From: Microbacterium karelineae
Lineage (GTDB): Bacteria > Actinomycetota > Actinomycetes > Actinomycetales > Microbacteriaceae
Assembly (NCBI RefSeq): GCF_009745985.1
Contig: NZ_WFIX01000171.1
Location: 124,001-188,000, forward strand
Length of the DNA stretch: 64,000 nt
Reading direction: 5' to 3'
Part shown: positions 1 to 9,749 of the stretch, piece after piece
Numbering within the stretch: position 1 is the first letter of the stretch
Layout of the letters: each line of letters begins with the position of its first letter
Notes under the pieces: generated by a model
What the model saw: the letters and a program-made list of their open reading frames with translations, nothing else
What the model was told of the DNA's origin: nothing
Databases searched by the model: none
Translations under genes and position numbers: made by a program

Positions 1-1
1 C

Positions 2-940
2 GCCGCGCAGGTCGCCGATATGGTGCGGTCGCGGCTCACCGCGGACGAGGCGGCGGCGGTGTCCGAGACGGCCGTGACCGAGGCGCTCTGGCGGCTCGTG
101 TGGGCGGGTCGCGCGACGAACGACACCTTCGCCCCCGTGCGCAGCCTGCTCTCGGGCGGATCCCAGAGCCACAAGACGGCGCGCCGCGCGCCGCGCACCC
201 GCACCTTCCGGGGCGTCTCCTTCGCGCGCCCCGCCGCCCCCGCGCGCAATCCGACGGCGGGAGGCAGGTGGTCGCTCCTGCCCGCTCCCGAGCCCGACGA
301 GACGGTGCGCGCCGCAGCGCACGCCTCGCTCCTCCTCGACCGATACGGCGTCGTCACCCGCGGATCCGTGCAGAGCGAGGGCGCACCGGGCGGCTTCGCG
401 CAGGTGTACCGCACGCTCGCGACGTTCGAGGAGGCGGGGCACTGCCGCCGGGGCTACCTCATCGAGAAGCTCGGCGCGGCGCAGTTCGCCGCGTCACCGA
501 CGATCGATCGGCTGCGCGCGTTCGGCGCCGTGCCGGATCCGGCCCCGCTGGCGCCGCGGATCCTCGCGGCGACCGATCCCGCGAACCCATACGGCGCGGC
601 ACTCGCCTGGCCCGCGCTCGACGACGTCACCCACCGGCCCGGGCGAAAGGCCGGGGCGATCGTCGTGCTCGTCGACGGCGACCTCGTCCTGTACCTCGAG
701 CGGGGCGGACGCACGGCCCTCGCGTTCTCCGACGAGGACGACGTCCTGGCCGCGGCGACCCGCGGGCTCGCCGGCGAGGCCCGCACCCGCGGCCTCGAGA
801 CCCTCACGGTCGAGAAGGTCAACGGCGCCGTCGTGTTCCGCGCGCCGCTCGCGCGCCACCTGCGCGCCGCCGGCTTCGTCGAGGCGACGAAGGGGCTCTC
901 GCTGCGCCGCGAGATGCACCACCCAGGCGGGGGTCGCTGA
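2..940 (+). CDS. lhr: Lhr-type ATP-dependent helicase, C-terminal part (5' end outside window)
   Basis: The reading frame is open from the first bases of the window, so this is the last 312 residues of a longer protein. The segment has the winged-helix/beta-barrel-like C-terminal style of large Lhr helicases, including a stretch rich in Arg/Pro around residues 50-75 and a closing domain ending in GLSLRREMHHPGGG. The helicase motor motifs would lie upstream and are not visible. Lhr proteins are 3'-5' DNA translocases with roles in DNA repair. The stop is followed after one base by the nei start, so the two repair genes are probably cotranscribed. Identity is from overall resemblance; confidence is good for the family, not for the exact subtype. 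Confidence 0.8.
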   Translation, partial: AAQVADMVRSRLTADEAAAVSETAVTEALWRLVWAGRATNDTFAPVRSLLSGGSQSHKTARRAPRTRTFRGVSFARPAAPARNPTAGGRWSLLPAPEPDETVRAAAHASLLLDRYGVVTRGSVQSEGAPGGFAQVYRTLATFEEAGHCRRGYLIEKLGAAQFAASPTIDRLRAFGAVPDPAPLAPRILAATDPANPYGAALAWPALDDVTHRPGRKAGAIVVLVDGDLVLYLERGGRTALAFSDEDDVLAAATRGLAGEARTRGLETLTVEKVNGAVVFRAPLARHLRAAGFVEATKGLSLRREMHHPGGGR

Positions 941-941
941 G

Positions 942-1715
942 ATGCCCGAGGGAGACACCGTCCACCGCACGGCGCGGCGCCTGCACGAGGTGCTCGCGGG
1001 CGAGATCCTCACCCGCTTCGACCTGCGCGTGCCTCACGCCGCCACCGCGGATCTCACCGGTGAGCGCGTCGAGAGCGTGCGCGCGGTCGGCAAGCACCTG
1101 CTGCATCGCATCGCCGATGTCACGCTGCACACGCACCTCGCCATGGAGGGCGAGTGGCACACATACCGCGTCGACGACCGGTGGCGCCGGCCCACATTCC
1201 AGGCGCGCGCGATCCTGGATGCCTCCGGCTGGACAACCGTCGGCTTCGACCTCGCCGTCGTCGAGCTGCTGCCACGCGAGCGCGAGGCCGGTGTGATCGC
1301 ACACCTCGGCCCGGATCCGCTCGGCCCCGAGTGGAGCGAAGACGAGGCCGTCCGACGTCTCGCGCTCGACACGCGCCCCGCCCATATCGCGCTGCTCGAC
1401 CAGCGGAACGTCGCGGGGTTCGGCAACGAGTATGCCAACGAGCTGCTCTACCTCCGCGGCATCGCTCCGCGCACGCCCATGGTCGACGTCGCCGTCGCAC
1501 CCCTCGTCGCGCTCGGCGTGCGGGCGATCCGCAGCAACCTCGCGCGCGCCGTCCGCACCTTCACGGGCGACACCCGGCGCGGGCACGATCACTGGGTCTA
1601 CGGCCGCGCCGGGCTGCCGTGCCGCCGCTGCGGCGCCCTCATCGAAGAGGACGCGCTCGGCGCGAAGCCCGGCGAGGAGCGCCGCGTGTTCCGGTGCCCG
1701 CGCTGTCAGGCGTGA
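942..1715 (+). CDS. nei: Fpg/Nei family DNA glycosylase (endonuclease VIII type)
   Basis: A 257-residue bifunctional glycosylase/AP lyase that removes oxidised bases. It starts MPEGDTVHRTA: the N-terminal Pro2 is the Schiff-base nucleophile after Met removal and Glu3 is the catalytic acid; GDTVH rather than ELPEV marks the Nei branch. A helix-two-turn-helix region lies around residues 145-200 (LLDQRNVAGFGNEYANE). The C-terminus carries a four-cysteine zinc finger (CRRC, then CPRC near residue 253). It begins one base after the lhr stop, suggesting translational coupling. Its 3' end overlaps the convergent transporter gene by ten bases. Length is normal for the family. Confidence 0.92.
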   Translation: MPEGDTVHRTARRLHEVLAGEILTRFDLRVPHAATADLTGERVESVRAVGKHLLHRIADVTLHTHLAMEGEWHTYRVDDRWRRPTFQARAILDASGWTTVGFDLAVVELLPREREAGVIAHLGPDPLGPEWSEDEAVRRLALDTRPAHIALLDQRNVAGFGNEYANELLYLRGIAPRTPMVDVAVAPLVALGVRAIRSNLARAVRTFTGDTRRGHDHWVYGRAGLPCRRCGALIEEDALGAKPGEERRVFRCPRCQA

Positions 1716-2707
1716 TGGCGCACGACCCTCGGCACGATCCGCACGAGGATCACCATCGTCACGAGCTCGACGAGGGTCTGGCTGACGATCACGAGCGGCA
1801 CGAGGGCGAGGGCCTCCGGCAGGGCGAGGGCGAGGGGCAGCACGACCAGTGAGTTCCGCGTCACGCCGCTGAAGACGAGCGCGCGCCGCCCCGCCACGTC
1901 GATGCGTGCGACGCGTCCCGCCAGGATCCCGAGCGGGACCATCACGGCGGCGAACAGCACGTGCACGAGGATCGCGAGCGCGAGCGCGCCGAGGTGCGCA
2001 CCGATGCCGTGGATCTGCGAGGCGACGACGAGCGCGAGCGTCAGCATCATGAGCGGCACCATCGCCGCCGTGACGGCGTCGCGCAGCCGGCGACCCGCGC
2101 GCGTGCGAGAGGCGGCCTGGGTCAGGGCCGCGGCCGCGAGCGGGATCACGATGAGCAGCAGGAGCGCCCGGAGGAAGGGCGCGGGCTCGATCGCCGCGAC
2201 GACCTCCCGCCCCGTCATGGCCCAGAGGGCGAGCGGCAGGACGATCATCTGCCCGATGAGCAGGATCGGCATGGCCGCGAGCAGGCGATCCTGTGCGCCG
2301 CCCGCCATGCCGGTGAAGGCGATCACGTAGTCGACGCACGGCGCGAGCAGCACGAACAGCACGCCGACGAGGAGTGCCCTGTCGTGCGCGACGATCCGCG
2401 CGAGAGCGAGGACGACGACCGGCACGACGACGAAGTTCAGGACGAGGATCGTCGCGACGAAGCGCCCGTCACGCATCGCCCGCCGGATCTGGGAGAACGG
2501 CACGCCGAGGAAAGTGGCGTAGAGCAGCAGGCCGAGGACGGGCTCCACCGCGAGCTCGAGCGGGTGGGCTGCCGATGGCGTCAGGATCCCGACGGCGGCG
2601 CCGACGACGAGCGCCAGGAGGCAGAGCGCGGTCTGGTGCCTATCGAGGAAGTCCACCGGCGCGCGCATGTCGATCAGTCTCGCAGGCGCCGGGGCGTCGA
2701 CGATCAT
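1706..2707 (-). CDS. BASS/ACR3-like membrane transporter (bile acid:sodium symporter superfamily)
   Basis: A 333-residue protein with about ten hydrophobic segments, beginning with one at residues 27-45 and ending VTMVILVRIVPRVVRHHA. The overall style, with a conserved PCVDYV-type motif after the third or fourth helix, fits the bile acid/arsenite-resistance ACR3-like superfamily. The substrate cannot be read from sequence. The gene is divergent from a copper P-type ATPase and both face the same CsoR-type operator, which suggests metal-responsive expression. An in-frame ATG at 2668 is an alternative start with more leader between operator and gene. It is not next to the arsenic cluster 15 kb away, so calling it the arsenite exporter would be speculative. 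Confidence 0.78.
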   Translation of the reverse strand: MIVDAPAPARLIDMRAPVDFLDRHQTALCLLALVVGAAVGILTPSAAHPLELAVEPVLGLLLYATFLGVPFSQIRRAMRDGRFVATILVLNFVVVPVVVLALARIVAHDRALLVGVLFVLLAPCVDYVIAFTGMAGGAQDRLLAAMPILLIGQMIVLPLALWAMTGREVVAAIEPAPFLRALLLLIVIPLAAAALTQAASRTRAGRRLRDAVTAAMVPLMMLTLALVVASQIHGIGAHLGALALAILVHVLFAAVMVPLGILAGRVARIDVAGRRALVFSGVTRNSLVVLPLALALPEALALVPLVIVSQTLVELVTMVILVRIVPRVVRHHA

Positions 2708-2717
2708 CCTCTTCCCT

Positions 2718-2736
2718 TATACCCCCCGGGGGTATA
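2718..2736. promoter_or_regulatory. CsoR-family operator between divergent genes
   Basis: The sequence TATACCCCCCGGGGGTATA is a near-perfect dyad. CsoR-family copper sensors bind G-tract dyads of the form GTATACCC-N-GGGTATAC. It sits 11 bp before the transporter start and 50 bp before copB, so one repressor could control both. No csoR gene is present in the window. Confidence 0.75.
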
Positions 2737-2785
2737 CACTCGGCAATGCGATCCCGATCAGGAGACGCGCAGCCGAGGAGGCGTC

Positions 2786-4900
<2,115 letters not shown>

Positions 4901-5177
4901 CGGAGGGCTGCCGATCAGGATCCGATGCGAGCCAGGCGTCGAGCGCGGCCCGCCCCTCTTCCGTGAGGTGATGGACGACGCGATCCGGCGCGCCCGGTCC
5001 CGCGACGGTCTCGGCGCGCGCGTACCCGTCGGCGGCCAGGCGCGCGAACGTGCGTTAGATCTGCGCCTTGTCCGCGCTCCAGAAGTGGGCGGCGGATCCC
5101 GAGAACGCGCGCATGAGGTCGCACCCCGTCATGAGGCGGTCGGCGAGGAAGCCGAGGATGATGCGTGCGAGGATCAC
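4901..5177 (-). pseudogene. PadR-family regulator, decayed (internal nonsense codon, no C-terminal domain)
   Basis: Read from a GTG at 5177, the minus strand encodes ILGFLADRLMTGCDL, AHFWSADKAQI, then TAA at 5055-5057, then RTFARLAADGYARAE, APDRVVHHLTEEGRAALDAW. This is the PadR winged-helix domain: family members have AQIYRTL at the stop, so a Tyr codon TAC/TAT has become TAA. After the winged helix the usual Vir_C-like helical domain is missing and the frame runs into the end of copB. One nonsense change plus a missing domain argue for a dead gene rather than sequencing noise alone. PadR proteins normally repress nearby efflux or detoxification genes. Confidence 0.75.
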
Positions 5178-5479
5178 GCGACCACCGCCACGCTTGATAG
5201 GCGACTTGTCGACTAGTGCCGCCTGATCCTTCCGTCTCGTCGATGAGGCCGGACGCGAACGCGTCGATGAGCTTCTGCTCCTCGGGGAACGCCCGCCGCT
5301 GCTCGGCACGTTGGAGCGCCCCGCGAAGTTCGAGGGCACCGCCCTCCTGTTCCAGCTCAGCCTGCTCCGGACCACAGACATTCGAACGTCCGTCGCTTCC
5401 CTGCCAGCCTCCGCACGGATCCTGCCGACGTCGCCGTCGCCGCCGGAGGCAGTGGCCCGACGGCCGTACCCTCGGCACC
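5178..5479. other. Intergenic stretch with no confident gene
   Basis: Between the PadR remnant and the rhodanese gene. A minus-strand frame is open across part of it and would give a Glu/Leu-rich peptide around 5230-5380, but it has no start context or family resemblance that I recognise. Two CTTG-containing repeats occur at 5192-5208 (cttgatag, gacttgtcgac), close to the start of the PadR remnant. The segment may be the remains of a further gene lost with the PadR decay. Confidence 0.4.
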
Positions 5480-5884
5480 ATGACCGATGCCATCGCCCAC
5501 TTCCGCGCCAAGCTCGAGCTCGAGACAGACCCCTCCGACGTCTATACGGCCCAGAAGGCGGGCGAGGAGTTCGTGCTCGTCGACACGCGCTCCTCCGAGG
5601 CGTGGGCGCAGGGACGCGCGAAGGGCGCGGTCCACATCCCCACGCGCGAGATCGCGGATCGCGCCGCCGACGAGATCCCGGCCGGCACGCATGTGGTCGT
5701 CTACTGCTGGAGCCCCGGCTGCAATGGCGGCGACAAGGCCGCGCTCGCCTTCGCGGAGCGCGGCTACCAGGTGAAGCTCATGCTCGGCGGCTTCGAGTAC
5801 TGGGCGCGCGAGGGCTACCCCGTGGTGACCGACGACGGCGAGACGCGTGGCCCCATCGACCCCCTCACGGGCGTCGTGCGCTGA
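5480..5884 (+). CDS. Rhodanese-like domain protein
   Basis: A 134-residue single-domain rhodanese. Landmarks are FVLVDTRSSEAW (N-terminal CH2A-like motif), GAVHIPTREI, and the active-site loop YCWSPGCNGGDKAAL with a candidate persulfide Cys, followed by LGGFEYWAREGYPV (CH2B-like). The ATG at 5480 is chosen because the domain starts at once; upstream open sequence is low-complexity Arg/Ser. Proteins of this kind move sulfane sulfur or act in thiol redox handling; the acceptor is unknown. The stop abuts the stop of the convergent phosphotransferase stub with no spacer, suggesting a deletion junction here. Confidence 0.88.
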   Translation: MTDAIAHFRAKLELETDPSDVYTAQKAGEEFVLVDTRSSEAWAQGRAKGAVHIPTREIADRAADEIPAGTHVVVYCWSPGCNGGDKAALAFAERGYQVKLMLGGFEYWAREGYPVVTDDGETRGPIDPLTGVVR

Positions 5885-6091
5885 TCACCCCACGTTCCAC
5901 AGCGCGCGGGAGAACGCGATTCGCGCGGGATCCGTGCCGCTCGCGGGCAGTCGGAACGTGACGCCGCCGTCGCCGTTGCGCCACACGGCCTCGGCGCGGT
6001 CGCCGCCCGGCAGCGCCGCCACGAGCGCGGGCGTCTCGACGCTCGTCGGCACGTGCGCGAGATCGCTCGGGATCCGCACCGCGCCGGTCAT
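5885..6091 (-). pseudogene. Aminoglycoside phosphotransferase-like N-terminal fragment
   Basis: A 68-codon frame beginning MTGAVRIPSDLAHVPTSVET and continuing AEAVWRNGDGGVTFRL. The VWRN-x-x-GG-(L/V)-T-(F/Y)-R-(L/I) pattern is the glycine-rich ATP-binding start of APH(3')-type phosphotransferases. After FRLP it diverges and stops; the catalytic HGD and DxG parts that should follow are absent. The ATG overlaps the GNAT stop (ATGA), so it was once translationally coupled to that gene. It ends exactly where the rhodanese gene ends, consistent with loss of the 3' part by deletion. A genuine 68-residue protein cannot be excluded. Confidence 0.5.
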
Positions 6092-6600
6092 CGTCGCAGC
6101 CCCATGATCTGCATCGTTCGCGCCCCGTCTGCGCTCGGGTGCTCGCCGAGACGAGACCACCCCTCCCCACGATAGAAGCGCACCGCCGGGTCGTCGTCAT
6201 CATCCCCGGTACTGAGCAGGGCAGGCCCGTCGATTCCGTCTATCACGAGTTCGTACAGACGCCGCCCGACACCGCCGCGCCTGTGCGAGGCGAGCACTCC
6301 GAACTCGACGAACTCGAACGCGGGGAGCCATCGCGCCGCCAGCACTGCGCCGAGGGACTCGCGCACGCTGTCCGTGTAGTACTGCCCCGACGCACCGACG
6401 TATCCGTAGGCGAAGCCGATCATCTGGTCGCTGTCGAACGCGGCGGCCAGCCGGAATCGGTCGCGCGCTGCGTGTCGTAGCAGCATCTGATCAAGCCAGA
6501 CATCGTACGACGGCTGATCGCCGAACACCTCATCGTAGACATCCCAGATGTCCCGCGCTCGCTCACGAACCTCGGCGAGCGGCAGAATCCGCACGTCCAT
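6088..6600 (-). CDS. GNAT family N-acetyltransferase
   Basis: A 170-residue GCN5-related acetyltransferase. Acetyl-CoA-binding motif A is visible as FGVLASHRRGGVGRRLYE (residues 111-128; R/Q-x-x-G-x-G/A variant), followed by LLSTGDDDDDPAVRFYRGEGW (motif B region, residues 139-159) where the side chain and fold close. The substrate is not recognisable. It starts at 6600 in a TGATG overlap with the YcaQ-family gene upstream and its stop overlaps the phosphotransferase stub, so three genes formed one tightly coupled minus-strand unit. Coupling with an APH-like gene would fit a small resistance-type operon, but this is inference. Confidence 0.85.
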   Translation of the reverse strand: MDVRILPLAEVRERARDIWDVYDEVFGDQPSYDVWLDQMLLRHAARDRFRLAAAFDSDQMIGFAYGYVGASGQYYTDSVRESLGAVLAARWLPAFEFVEFGVLASHRRGGVGRRLYELVIDGIDGPALLSTGDDDDDPAVRFYRGEGWSRLGEHPSADGARTMQIMGLRR

Positions 6601-7874
6601 CACATCCCCTTCGCGTTCGCGTGCTCGTGGCGCTCGGCGTCGAGCGCCGCCGCGAGGTGGTCGCTCGCGTCGCCCCACCGCGAGACGGTGACGCGCTCGA
6701 GCCCCTGCCACGCCGCGGCGCGGGCAACCTCGGCCGCGATGCGCTCGGCCGCATGCCCGGCCGATGCGTGCTCCTCCCACCAGGCCGACTGCACTCGCAG
6801 GGCGGACGCCTTCCTCTCGGCCTTGAGGTCGATGCGCCCCGCGACCCGATCGTCGACGAGCACGGGCAGCGAATAGTAGCCGTAGCGCCGCTTCGGCTGG
6901 GGCACGTAGATCTCGATGCGGTAGTGGAAGTCGAAGAGCCGCTCGGCCCGATCTCGGAACCACACGACGGGATCGAAGGGCGTGAGCAGCGTCGCCTGCT
7001 CGATGCGGCGCGGCACGCGGGCATCGCGGTGGATCCACGCGGGAAGCGGCCGGCCGGCGGCGTTCGTCCACCCCTCGACGCGGACAGGCGAGAGCTCGCC
7101 CGCATCGACGAGGTCGTCGACCGCCGCCTGCACGGCGCGCTGATCGCGCAGGCGATAGTAGTCGTTCAGATCCGACAGCGTCGCGACGCCGTACGCCTTC
7201 GCGGCGCGGCGCACGAGCTCGCGCACGGCGTCGGGCCGCGCGACGTCGACGCCGAGCAGGTGCGGCGGCACGATGTGCTCCGCGAGCCCGTACACGCGCT
7301 CGAAGCCCTCGCGCCCCGCGATCGCGACCTCGCCGCCCGCCCACAGATACTCGAGCGCGCGCTTCGCATGATCCCAGTCCCACCAGGGGCCGCCACGTGC
7401 CGTGCGCACCACCGATTCGATGTCGGCGGGGCGCAGCGGACCGCGGTCGGCGAGCTCGGCCCGCACGCGCGCGATGACGTCGGCGTTGTCGGGCGCCGCC
7501 GCCCATGCTCCCCACCGCCCGGATCGCGCCGTGACATCCGCGCGCCGGAATGCCCACAGCGGCCAGTCCTCAACAGGCATGAATGCCGCCTCGTGCGCGA
7601 TGTATTCCACATAGGGCGCGGGGCGCGATGCCCGCCCCTTTCGGAAGACGAGGCGATCGAGACGGGCCGGATCATACGAGCCGACGCGCGAGAACAACGG
7701 CATGTAGTGGGATCTCGCGAACACGTTCACGGAGTCGATCTGCAGCACCCCCATGCGGGCGATCGCCGCCGACAGCGACCGCCCGCCCGTCGCCCCGGAC
7801 CGCGCCCCGCCGAGCCCCTGTGCCGCGAGCGCCGTGCGCCGCGCCTCCGCCTGCGAAAGTGTCGTCCTCGCCAT
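6600..7874 (-). CDS. YcaQ/winged-helix (HTH_42) family DNA glycosylase-like protein
   Basis: A 424-residue protein with the conserved N-terminal pattern RMGVLQIDSVNVFARSHY and the region LTPFDPVVWFRDRAERLFDF plus KRRYGYYSLPVLVDDRV, typical of the YcaQ/AlkX (winged helix DNA-binding domain-containing) family. Characterised members unhook interstrand DNA crosslinks. The catalytic QxD-type motif is present as QID in VLQIDSVN. The ATG at 7874 is preferred over a more upstream in-frame codon because the conserved block begins there; ribosome-binding sequence is weak for both. It is the first gene of the unit with GNAT and the phosphotransferase stub. Full family length. Confidence 0.85.
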   Translation of the reverse strand: MARTTLSQAEARRTALAAQGLGGARSGATGGRSLSAAIARMGVLQIDSVNVFARSHYMPLFSRVGSYDPARLDRLVFRKGRASRPAPYVEYIAHEAAFMPVEDWPLWAFRRADVTARSGRWGAWAAAPDNADVIARVRAELADRGPLRPADIESVVRTARGGPWWDWDHAKRALEYLWAGGEVAIAGREGFERVYGLAEHIVPPHLLGVDVARPDAVRELVRRAAKAYGVATLSDLNDYYRLRDQRAVQAAVDDLVDAGELSPVRVEGWTNAAGRPLPAWIHRDARVPRRIEQATLLTPFDPVVWFRDRAERLFDFHYRIEIYVPQPKRRYGYYSLPVLVDDRVAGRIDLKAERKASALRVQSAWWEEHASAGHAAERIAAEVARAAAWQGLERVTVSRWGDASDHLAAALDAERHEHANAKGM

Positions 7875-8018
7875 GCGCACGAGGCTATCGGGGACGTGTG
7901 ACATTCGGGTCCGCGGACGTACGGCGCCGAAAAGACGCGGATCCTCGACTCACAGGCGACGCATAGGAGGCCTCCAGCGCCCGCATGACGGCGAGGCGCA
8001 CGATGGCCCTATCCAACG

Positions 8019-8052
8019 CGGGAATAACGCCCCCACGACGGTCGTTATCCCG
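8019..8052. repeat. Imperfect inverted repeat upstream of the hexapeptide-repeat gene
   Basis: CGGGAATAACG at 8019-8029 is repeated inverted as CGTTATCCCG at 8043-8052, with one extra A in the left arm. It lies 38 bp before the GTG start at 8091. The position suits an operator for the downstream gene, but no regulator is evident. It lacks a T-run, so a terminator is less likely. Confidence 0.35.
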
Positions 8053-8090
8053 ATTGTCCGACCAGTACCGTCAACCAGCGGAAGGACACT

Positions 8091-8498
8091 GTGGGCAAGA
8101 ACTACGTAGACATCGAAGACGACCAGGGTGGCGTCCTGCGCTACCGCAAGCACGCCAATGGCCGTGGGCTCGTCGCGCACGGCGCGAAGGTCGCCGCGAC
8201 GGCCCGAATCGAGGCCGGCGCGTACGTCGAACCGCGCGCTCGCGTCCTCGAAGGGGCGCAGATCGCAGCGGGCGCATGGATCGAACCGGGAGCCGTGATC
8301 GGCCCGGGAGCCGTGATCGACGCGAACGCGCACATCGGCCCAGAAGCCGCGGTCGGCGCGAAGGCGAAGATCGGCGTGCGCAGCCAGATCGGCCGGGGCG
8401 CGCAGGTCGCCAGCGGAGCGCTCATCGGCGACGACGAGACGATCGGCGACGGCGCGAAGGTCGCCACAGACCGCCGGGGTTTCCACCTCGCGGCGTGA
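8091..8498 (+). CDS. Left-handed beta-helix (hexapeptide repeat) small protein
   Basis: A 135-residue protein beginning at a GTG preceded by GAAGGA. After an N-terminal strip (residues 1-30) it consists of about 13 imperfect hexapeptides of the (I/V/A)-G-x-x-A-x type, for example IEAGAYVEPRARVLEGAQI and VIGPGAVIDANAHIGPEA. That pattern builds a left-handed parallel beta-helix. It lacks the separate catalytic domain or C-terminal helix seen in acyltransferases such as LpxA or GlmU, so it may be a structural or trimeric scaffold protein. A strong hairpin terminator follows, so it is monocistronic. Function unknown. Confidence 0.8.
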   Translation: MGKNYVDIEDDQGGVLRYRKHANGRGLVAHGAKVAATARIEAGAYVEPRARVLEGAQIAAGAWIEPGAVIGPGAVIDANAHIGPEAAVGAKAKIGVRSQIGRGAQVASGALIGDDETIGDGAKVATDRRGFHLAA

Positions 8499-8517
8499 TG
8501 CCGCGATCCCCGTGAGA

Positions 8518-8554
8518 ACAGGGCCGCTCATTCCATCGGAAAGAGCGGCCCTGT
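8518..8554. terminator. Hairpin terminator after the hexapeptide-repeat gene
   Basis: ACAGGGCCGCTC at 8518-8529 pairs perfectly with GAGCGGCCCTGT at 8543-8554 across a 13-base loop. The 12-bp stem starts 19 bp after the stop codon. There is no clear T-tract after it. Confidence 0.7.
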
Positions 8555-8568
8555 CGCGTGTGCGCCGA

Positions 8569-8650
8569 ACACAACGCAGTCGATTCCGGCGGGAACGCTC
8601 CGGGGCACCGGCACCGCACGCCCCGCGGCCACGAATCGACTGCGTTGTGT
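8569..8650. repeat. Long hairpin element, class I (copy 1)
   Basis: Arms of 18 bp pair perfectly: ACACAACGCAGTCGATTC at 8569-8586 and its reverse complement at 8633-8650, around a 46-base GC-rich loop. It lies between the ends of two convergent genes, 14 bp beyond the hairpin terminator. The arm core is shared with the copies at 12847 and 16561. There is no T-tract. Confidence 0.85.
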
Positions 8651-8672
8651 GGGTGGGAGAGGGCGCGGCGCG

Positions 8673-9632
8673 TCAGACGCGCTCGCGCAGCCAGTCGAGC
8701 TGGATCCGCCGGTGCATGCCGCCGCCGCCCTCGTGCCCGTTGTACGGGTACACCTCGATCCGGCGGTCGTCGGATCCCCACGCGTTGAAGGCGCCGAACA
8801 CGGTCGACGGCGGGCAGATCGGATCCATCAGGGCGACCGAGAAGATGGCGGGCGCCGTCGCGCGCGTCGCGAGGTTCACGCCGTCGAAGTAGCGCAGCGT
8901 GCGGAACGTCTCGTCCACCCGATCCCGGTGCGCCGTGAGGTAGGCGACGATCTCGGAGAACGGCGCCCGGTCGGTGATCGACGTCGCACGAGGGAAGTCG
9001 CACAGGAACGGCACATCGATGAGCGCGCCCGCGACATCGGTGCCGAGCGCCGCAGCCGCGATCGCGATGCCGCCGCCCTGGCTGCCGCCCGCGACGAACA
9101 CGCGCGCGCCGGGGGCGAGCTCGCGCGCGACGTCGACGGCGAGCGCCGCGTCGGTGAACACGCGCCGGTAGAAGTACGTCTCGGGCGCGCGGATGCCGCG
9201 CGTCATGCTGCCGGGCGCTGCGGGCTCGGATCCGTGCGGATCTGCCGTGTCGCCGGGCGACCACTGGCCGTATCCCTGGCCGCGCGTGTCGACCTTGAGA
9301 TGCCCGCACCCGGCGAGCGCCCATTCGGACTGCTGGTGCGCGAAGCCGCGGCCTCCCGAGTATCCGATGAACTCGACGACGATCGTGGTCGGCTCGGCGT
9401 TCGCCGGCCGGTGATACCAGGCCGCGATCGGGTCGCCCGCGAAGCCCGAGAACGTCACATCGCTCGTCGCGACGAGCGCGAGCCCGTTGTCGACATCGCG
9501 CGCATAGGTCTCGCCGTGCGCGGCGCGGCTGCCCTCGAGGGTGCTCGCCCAGAACTCGTCGAAGTCGTCGGGCACCGTGACATCGGAGCGGCGCTCGCGC
9601 AGGTCGGCGAGCGGGAGGTCGAAATGCGGCAT
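8673..9632 (-). CDS. Acetyl xylan esterase (AXE1/cephalosporin-C deacetylase family)
   Basis: A 319-residue alpha/beta hydrolase of carbohydrate esterase family 7 type. The nucleophile elbow is GGSQGGG (Ser in the middle), the oxyanion-side motif RGQGYG follows the third strand, and the catalytic Asp and His are expected in MDPICPP and YNGHEGGG near the C-terminus. CE7 enzymes remove O-acetyl groups from xylo-oligosaccharides and also deacetylate cephalosporin C. No signal peptide is seen, so it should act in the cytoplasm on imported oligosaccharides. It fits the plant-polysaccharide character of the 28-43 kb region. It ends just past the class I hairpin, which separates it from the convergent gene. 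Confidence 0.92.
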   Translation of the reverse strand: MPHFDLPLADLRERRSDVTVPDDFDEFWASTLEGSRAAHGETYARDVDNGLALVATSDVTFSGFAGDPIAAWYHRPANAEPTTIVVEFIGYSGGRGFAHQQSEWALAGCGHLKVDTRGQGYGQWSPGDTADPHGSEPAAPGSMTRGIRAPETYFYRRVFTDAALAVDVARELAPGARVFVAGGSQGGGIAIAAAALGTDVAGALIDVPFLCDFPRATSITDRAPFSEIVAYLTAHRDRVDETFRTLRYFDGVNLATRATAPAIFSVALMDPICPPSTVFGAFNAWGSDDRRIEVYPYNGHEGGGGMHRRIQLDWLRERV

Positions 9633-9749
9633 GGAGATCCTCTCGTCACGGTGAGCGTAGCGGGTGCGCGGAGCCGGCGGCGCGCGGATGACCCTGCGTT
9701 CCCGTGCACGTCACGCGAACGCGCGGGGTGCGCCGAATAGGCTGTGCGC

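Noticed and set aside
1961-2785. Extension of the copB frame 275 codons upstream.
   Set aside because: It is antisense to the transporter gene and passes through the CsoR dyad; translation is charged low-complexity. ATG 2786 has a ribosome-binding site.
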